A stretch of 64,000 nucleotides of DNA from Pyrrhosoma nymphula (taxonomy: Eukaryota; Arthropoda; Insecta; Odonata; Coenagrionidae): assembly GCA_963573305.1 (NCBI GenBank), contig OY754339.1:88319838-88383837 (forward strand), in the 5' to 3' direction. The first letter of the stretch is position 1, and each line of letters begins with the position of its first letter. A model generated the notes under the pieces. That model saw only the letters and a program-made list of their open reading frames with translations, was not told the origin of the DNA and searched no databases. Position numbers and translations under genes: made by a program. Positions 58,939 through 64,000 of this stretch are shown in pieces.

Positions 58939-59590
58939 CTAGCAAAAGTTTGGTTTTTTGGCTCTTAATTCTTTAACTTCTTCCCCAATCATTCTTTCAT
59001 CTTTTCTTTTCTGTATCTTTTCCTTGTCTTCTTTCGCTCTCTCACTTTGCACCTCTAAATATTCTGCGCGTGCATGTTGCACTCTTGAAATCATTTTGTC
59101 ACTAATTTCCACATTAATAATTTAGCAGGCCAAATTCACGGCGTTGCACACCTGCCTTTGCGCAACCAGTGTCTGTGGGAGTTGGTTTTCGAAAATAACT
59201 TCTATAGTTATGGAACTCTCCACAAAGGCATTTCCATGGCTCAATATTAAAATCATGTAGATCAAAATCTGCCATTAATCCAGAGCACTTCTGCAACATT
59301 AAAATGTGGCTCCAAAAGTGATTAAGATGGGTGTGGTGTCGGTCATATTCTTTCAAGCACACAGAGACAGCAGGTTTGTTAAATAAAGTCTTGAACTCAG
59401 CTTCTAGCGAGCCGAAGTCTAAAGCAGAGAACCACAGCCTTAGCTGCAGTAATGAGAGGCCGTTCCAGAAGCGAGCAAGAGCTGCATCTTCGGATTTCAC
59501 TATCAACTCCGGATCACAAAACGCGATTGCCTTGCAAATCTTAAAAGATCTTAGGCTTTCCCGGCAAATACTATTCATAAAATCTTCTTG
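58939..59590 (-). pseudogene. Transposase-like C-terminal fragment, family uncertain
   Basis: The minus frame entering at about 59590 codes EDFMNSICRESLRSFK, CDPELIVKSEDAALARFWNG, EYDRHHTHLNHFWSHIL, DFNIEPWKCLCGEFHNY to a stop at 59114. A +1 shift continues as VEISDKMISRVQHARAEYL and SERAKEDKEKIQKRKDER, ending at 58939 with a charged coiled tail. Such lysine/glutamate-rich tails end several arthropod DNA-transposon proteins. The position next to the CAGGGTTGTTACA end supports a transposase. I do not recognise the exact family. The first part of the open frame (59600-59746) belongs to the Penelope 3' region. Confidence 0.5.
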
Positions 59591-59624
59591 GGTTTGGCAC
59601 CAGGTAAGGCTTTTAAAGGCCAAT

Positions 59625-59656
59625 GTTTCGATGAGTAACTCCCTCATCTTCATCAG
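59625..59656 (-). ncRNA. Hammerhead-like core in the Penelope 3' region (degraded)
   Basis: CTGATGA (59656-59650), one extra A, a perfect six-pair helix II (GATGAG with CTCATC, seven-base loop), then GAAAC (59629-59625). No UH cleavage triplet follows at the expected distance, so this copy is probably dead. Confidence 0.3.
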
Positions 59657-59742
59657 GGCTGAGACTAATTGCTGAGTTTGGTCCATGCTTGGTTTTTGTA
59701 GCTGGTCAAGGGTGGTTGAAAACCCATTGTTGACCGGTTCGT

Positions 59743-60463
59743 TCAAGGCAGTTTGAATTTGAATTGTATCCGCGACTGTTTAATTTTACTGAGTAGCGAT
59801 CTCCATATTTGGCTGATGTACTGCCCAGAGTCTCGATTTAGCTTTTTCTCCTCCAAACTTATCTCGATAGCCTCTTTCATTAAACAATCCCAGTATCCAT
59901 TTGAACGGCCGAGGATTTTGGCGCCGTTAAAATTGATGGAGTGGGCATAATCAAGACTATGCTCTGCCAAGGCCGATTTTTCAGGTTGAAATAGTCTTAT
60001 ATGCCTCTAGTGTTCCTTGATTCTGGTTTCCACTGTACGTGAAGTCTCTCCAATGTAGGCGAGGCCACACTCACAAGGGATGCTATACACTCCAGACTCT
60101 CTTGAGGCCGGGGTTGTCCTTTACTCTTATGAGCCGATCTTGAATTTTCTCTGGAGGTCTATGGATTGTCTGAATGTTGTATTTTTGTAAAATTCTTTAT
60201 ATTTTCCTAAGATATTGGAAATATAGGGAATGCAAGCTCTTTCCAACGGCTTTTCATGATCTTTTTCCGGCCACATATTTATTCTGATGGTTTTTTTCAA
60301 GGCCAAGTGAAAATCTCTGTCACTATATCCTTTGCGTTTGAACGTAGTTTTCAGATGTTCCAATTCAGTGGGAAGACTTTCTGCATCTGCTACCATTTTT
60401 TCCCGATGTATCAAGGTGGTTAAGAGGCTTATGGGAGGGGCGGTGGTGACTTCTCCCATTTAA
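59743..60463 (-). pseudogene. Penelope linker and GIY-YIG endonuclease remnant
   Basis: Linker frame 60459-60127 with LPTELEHLKTTFKRKGYSD and RACIPYISNILGKYKEFY. Then, after a frame change, GVYSIPCECGLAYIGETSRT (the GIY-YIG motif as VYS...YIG), VETRIKEH, a TAG stop, RHIRLFQPEKSALAEHS, and MKEAIEISLEEKKLNRDSGQ with the catalytic Glu context. Stop and frameshift make it inactive. Confidence 0.88.
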
Positions 60464-61693
60464 CACTAAAAGGACGGGACGGGTCATTTTGTCCCGTAAC
60501 ACGTCTTCAAAATCAAATTTAACTACTCATTTTTTAATAGATTATTTTTAAATTTTGTGACTTAGTGTATTTTTACTTATATTTTACTAATATGGAAAGA
60601 AAATTTCATAATTTTTGTTGCTTAATTTTTTAACCGAGTTTATACCTAGAAGGATGGCTATGGGTCATTTTGACCCATTAATTCTTTCTGTATTGGAGTA
60701 AAGTTTTCTCACCTTTTCTTCTTCTATTGATCACTGATATTTATTTATATCAACTAAAATATATCAGCACACATTTGGATCAGTACTTGAAGCCTCTTTA
60801 TTTCATTTGAATTACATTCGTCGATATCGGAGCTCTCCTGGTTGCGGCTTACCAAAATTACGGAAATATTTTACTTTCAAACAGTTGTTGAATTTGACTT
60901 ACACTTGAAATCGCCAGAGGAATAGGATTGAAAATATGTCACTTTCATTCTACCATTTTATACATTATTATCATATTCATATAATTAATATACGTAGCGT
61001 AAATTATGAGTTATATGATAGGAATGTGATCAGTATTGCTTCCATTCCCAGAAGGAGAGGTTACAGCGGCCAGTGGTGTGACAATGTAATAGGATAGTCC
61101 CGACCATCACTCGCCAAATTATTTTGATCTCTCACTAGAGATACGCTCGTCACCCAGATCTTTTCTATCGCCTAAGTGTCAGCGCACTACTTCTGAAAGC
61201 CATCTAGAGGATGCGCCGTGCTCAAGTCGTAAAATCATTTCTGAATCCCCTATTCTTTATCTTTAGGGAAATCACCCCATGGGATGCAAAAGAGAGGTTT
61301 TGGCTCTTATTAGAGCAGAAAGGTCTATTGTTTTTGTCCCTCCTAAGATTAATGGGTACATTTGGAGTGGGTGGGTATGCAGAAAAACTCCTACGGTATG
61401 CTTTCTTTCTGTCGTCGGCTCCTTTTATCGCAGGTGGCCGTGCCCTTGATCCCTAGCATATTGGCTGGCGGCGAGCATCATTCACATACTCTTAGGACCT
61501 TCCCAGAAAGGAATGAGACTACCAGGCGGATAGCAGAAGTGAGGAATAGCAAGTAAAAAATAGCAAGGAAGAAGTGACGAATAGCAAAATTAGTAGAAAG
61601 ATATATTTTCAAAGACTGGTTGAAGAAGTGGTGTGGATGCCAATTGGATTGAAACCCTCTTCTCCCCAGGAAATGCACGCTACTACCCCAAAT

Positions 61694-62301
61694 TAGGGTT
61701 ACCATACATCCTCATTTATGCGGACATGTCCATATTTTGGACTTATAATGTAGCGTCTGCGTACATTTTTACGATTTCCGTTAATGTCTGCATTTTTTTA
61801 TTTTTGGAAAGAAAGATCTTTTGATTTTTGTTTTCATCTTGTATCACCAACTAGATATATATATATTTTATATAGATTATTGATTTAAATCGTTAATGAT
61901 ATATTAGGGTGCTTCTGATTTAGGGTTATATCCAGCGATAGCCACACCGCAGGGCTTTAGATTTAGCTGAATCCAGAGGCTGGCATAATTTATGGCGCTT
62001 TGTGGTGTGCTATTTTCTCTGTACAAAAACTTAAACGAATTGTTGATAGACGGCACTACTGGTCTAGCATGGGTTAGAAATAGTTCATGTTTGGCTACCA
62101 GATCGCTCTGTGACACGAGGCAGGGGTTGGGGCGATTGCAGATGGGGGGAGCGTGGGGGGGAGGGAAGGGTTCCCGTGGAATATAGCTATTTGATAGTAT
62201 ATAATTGAATGAATAATGTTTCATTTGGCAGTCCTAAGAGCGTGTTGATCAATCCCGTAGAGGGTGTCCGGATTTTGGGGTTTCAAAAAATGGTAACCCT
62301 A
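61694..62301. mobile_element. hAT-like MITE with TAGGGTTACCAT ends
   Basis: TAGGGTTACCAT at 61694 and its complement ending at 62301. The flanks CCCCAAAT and CTCCAAAG match 6 of 8, a decayed 8-bp duplication. Subterminal GGACATGTCC and TGTCCGGATTTTGG blocks. Non-coding. Confidence 0.6.
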
Positions 62302-62394
62302 CTCCAAAGGGTCAGAAAAGAAATTATTGTCAAATTTAGAAAAATTGCTCAAAGAAAACTGCCAATGTATTTTCTCAATGCAATAGAAGTGTTT

Positions 62395-62466
62395 GTGGAA
62401 ACTGTGCTGAAAAAATAACTGTAAGTGGAAACTGTGCTGAAAAAATAACTGTACGTGGAAGTTGTG
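62395..62466. repeat. Short tandem repeat, 28-bp unit
   Basis: GTGGAAACTGTGCTGAAAAA, then ATAACTGTA, is repeated almost exactly, with a third partial unit (GTGGAAGTTGTGCAAAAAAA). Confidence 0.85.
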
Positions 62467-62635
62467 CAAAAAAAGATCTTACATCTTTCGAAATATATGC
62501 ACATGTTTATGGATGTGATGTATTTTTTATTTGAAAAAAGTTTTGTAAAATTAATATTTATAAAAAAAAGGATACCTAGTTATCTAAATATGCACAATAT
62601 TCAGTCAGGTGTCTTTAATTTCAAACTCATGCTTG

Positions 62636-62905
62636 AGAATGGGGAGCGTGGTGGCGAAGTGGGTAGAGTGCTAGGCTACTGATCGAAGGGTCCCAGATTC
62701 AAATCCGGGTGAAGCCTTTGGACGCCCCCGAACAAAAAATCCTCGGAGTGCGAGGTGGCCCAGGGTAAGAAACTGGCCCCCCTACCCTGAATGTGTGAAA
62801 TTCACATGCCTGTGGCTTAGTCCGGGTTGAGCTCCACCCTCAACTATCCAAACCAACCTTCGGGTTGAATCACTGAGTGAGAGTGAAAGAATTAATAAGT
62901 AAAAA
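62636..62905 (+). repeat. tRNA-derived SINE
   Basis: Pol III box A (GTGGCGAAGTGGGTAGAGTG) and box B (AGATTCAAATCC) at tRNA spacing, followed by a GC-richer body with GAGGTGGCCCAGGGTAAG, CCCTACCCTGAATGTG, GGTTGAGCTCCACCC and an A/T-rich tail. The head has a tRNA-like anticodon region but mismatches in the stems, so this is a SINE and not a tRNA gene. Confidence 0.8.
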
Positions 62906-63589
62906 TAATTTTTATTGCTAATAATGTGTAGATAAGGTCTTCTTAATGTCATTTGTGGAAAAAAATATGGTACCGGGAGAACAAAATAGCTATTTGATGC
63001 TGAAAAGTTTTATGGGTCAAAATGACCCCTGCCCGTCCTTCTAGGTAGTGCGAAACTCCCGTCCTCCTTGTGTTACATAGAGGTTAGTGTGAGTAGGTTT
63101 TATGTACACACGTCGTCCAAGAGTACCATCAGGCTTCCTTTCAATTAGGATGTCCAAAAAAAGAAGGGAGTTTTTAGTTTCCTCTTCCATAGTAAATTGG
63201 ATATTGGGATGCTGCTGATTCATGTGACAAAAAATCATCTCGTGTATTCGTAGCAAATCTTGTATTGAAGTGGAGACTTTTCTAATATCTTGGCCACCAA
63301 TGCTTTTTTTAAATGCTAGCTAAGGTCGCTATACCCTATATATAGGATAGCAACCTTGATGCTAGCAATGGCTAGCAACCCTCCTCAGCGCAGTGGAAAG
63401 ACGGACTAGTTGGGCGCCCAGCTGACCTAGGCCAGCTCAGCCAGCCTACAGCAGTTCTTTTGAATCGCGTGACATGACACACGTTTTCCCTGACCCCATA
63501 GACGAGATTCCCTGATTTTTCCCTGATTGCCCTGACCCATTTCAAATTCCCTGACTTTTCCCTGATTTACCTGACCTGTAACAACCCTG

Positions 63590-64000
63590 ATTTAACACAG
63601 CAATAGAATGAGTAGTTTTGAAGCAACTTAAGACTTGAATGTAAGTCTAACAATAATATAACCTCACTAATCCGGACAGGCCTCCAGCATGTAGTTCGTG
63701 TGGTCTATGAAGGGTTCATGATACGGCATCAGTACTGTGTAATTCTAAAATTATTTCCTGAACCTATATTTTTTGTCCATATGACTGACTGGTCAATAAA
63801 ATTAAATATCAAGGTAGGTATTTAATTTTTTGGTTATGTTAAATGTTGAAAAACTCGAGCAAGTGACACAAATTCCTTATGTAAGAGAAAAATTTCCACC
63901 AAGATTGCCAGGAGTTACTTTGACCTGACGATGCCTCCTGTAGCAATGGAGAAACCGTTGCCATGAAAATTGACCAACTATTGAAATTGTTCCAGAAAAA
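63590..64000. other. Intron end, no exon seen
   Basis: AT-rich. No in-phase segment resembles the CBM20 or linker region of GPCPD1. Confidence 0.5.

Larger units (their letters stand above)
60464..63050. mobile_element. TIR element inside Penelope, possible piggyBac relative
   Basis: Left end CACTAAAAGGACGGG, then GGGTCATTTTG. The right end complement is CACTACCTAGAAGGACGGGC, then GGGGTCATTTTGACCC. A further copy of the end motif (ACCTAGAAGGATGG ... GGGTCATTTTGACCC) lies at 60645-60677. TTAA precedes the left end (60460-60463) but none follows the right end. About 2.6 kb without a recognisable transposase; contains a hAT-like MITE and a SINE. Confidence 0.65.
59591..63300 (-). mobile_element. 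Penelope-like retroelement, split by a TIR element
   Basis: Minus strand, from RT end (63300-63051) across an inserted element (60464-63050) to linker, GIY-YIG endonuclease and 3' region (60463-59600). RT end: HMNQQHPNIQFTMEEE, SLLFLDILIERKPDGTLGRR, VYIKPTHTNLY, the standard Penelope sequence. Linker: ELEHLKTTFKRKGYSD. The 5' two thirds of RT are missing, as is usual for truncated copies. Confidence 0.88.
58399..63589 (-). mobile_element. DNA transposon with CAGGGTTGTTACA ends (host of nested insertions)
   Basis: CAGGGTTGTTACA at 58399-58411 and its exact complement at 63577-63589. ATTTA flanks both ends (58394-58398, 63590-63594), a possible 5-bp target duplication. Both ends carry repeated CCCTGA/TCAGGG motifs. 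A transposase-like C-terminal reading frame on the minus strand (58939-59590) fits an element running right to left. The middle has been filled by a Penelope-like element. CAGGG ends suggest hAT, but an 8-bp duplication is not seen. Confidence 0.7.
58175..64000 (-). other. GPCPD1 upstream intron (partial)
   Basis: Almost entirely the nested transposon complex 58399-63589. 58175-58398 and 63590-64000 show no exon I can support. Confidence 0.7.

Noticed and set aside
59114..59746. Single 210-residue protein starting at the Met at 59746
   Set aside because: The first 50 residues translate the Penelope 3' region including the hammerhead-like motif. Only the part after about 59590 looks like a separate coding remnant.
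62636..62720. Possible functional tRNA gene
   Set aside because: Box A and box B are present, but the stems do not pair well and a SINE body follows directly.
1..64000. CRISPR arrays, bacterial defence or biosynthetic operons, phage
   Set aside because: No regularly spaced short repeats, no ribosome-binding-site-led gene strings; exons, introns and eukaryotic transposons throughout.

Overview
This is eukaryotic, intron-rich, AT-rich DNA, almost certainly from an arthropod and most likely an insect with a large, transposon-laden genome. Evidence: spliced coding exons with GT/AG junctions in long AT-rich introns; a conserved animal enzyme; and a dense mix of hAT, Tigger/pogo, piggyBac-like, Penelope-like, RTE-like and CR1/jockey-type LINE, Ty3/gypsy and tRNA-derived SINE sequences. 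There are no bacterial operons, no CRISPR array and no intact tRNA or rRNA gene that I can support. I cannot name the species.

Host gene. One cellular gene dominates: the 3' two thirds of a glycerophosphocholine phosphodiesterase (GPCPD1/GDE5 family), minus strand, from an exon at 58174 to the stop codon at 10750. Eight exons (58025-58174, 55458-55651, 52742-53012, 38417-38572, 33533-33663, 15694-15829, 14088-14248, 10750-10903) sum to 1353 bases and join in phase into 450 residues plus stop. They hold the whole GDPD catalytic domain. The N-terminal part (start codon and CBM20 glycan-binding domain in relatives) lies beyond 64000.

Layout. 1-10 kb is intergenic DNA downstream of the gene: two long inverted repeats with hammerhead-like cores, LINE tails, TA-flanked and hAT MITEs, and an RTE-type LINE 3' end. 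From 10.3 kb onward everything non-exonic is intron. The 17.7-kb intron (15830-33532) carries foldback and piggyBac-like MITEs and two related CGGBP1-like hAT transposons lying head to tail. One is split by a Tigger element. The other (27249-32865, perfect 8-bp target duplication) is split by a TA-flanked element. The 14.2-kb intron (38573-52741) holds a Harbinger-like MITE with nearly perfect ends, a decayed P52rIPK/ZMYM-type hAT, a Tigger-like non-autonomous element with a MITE inside it, a 0.2-kb hairpin and SINEs. The 2.4-kb intron (55652-58024) holds a truncated gypsy element with its 3' LTR.

The most complex locus is 58399-63589, which appears to be insertions four layers deep: a DNA transposon with CAGGGTTGTTACA ends, a Penelope-like retroelement inside it, a TIR element inside that, and a hAT MITE and tRNA SINE inside the TIR element. 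All recognised transposase and reverse-transcriptase reading frames are broken, so the only gene likely to be functional here is GPCPD1. Its introns record successive transposon waves.
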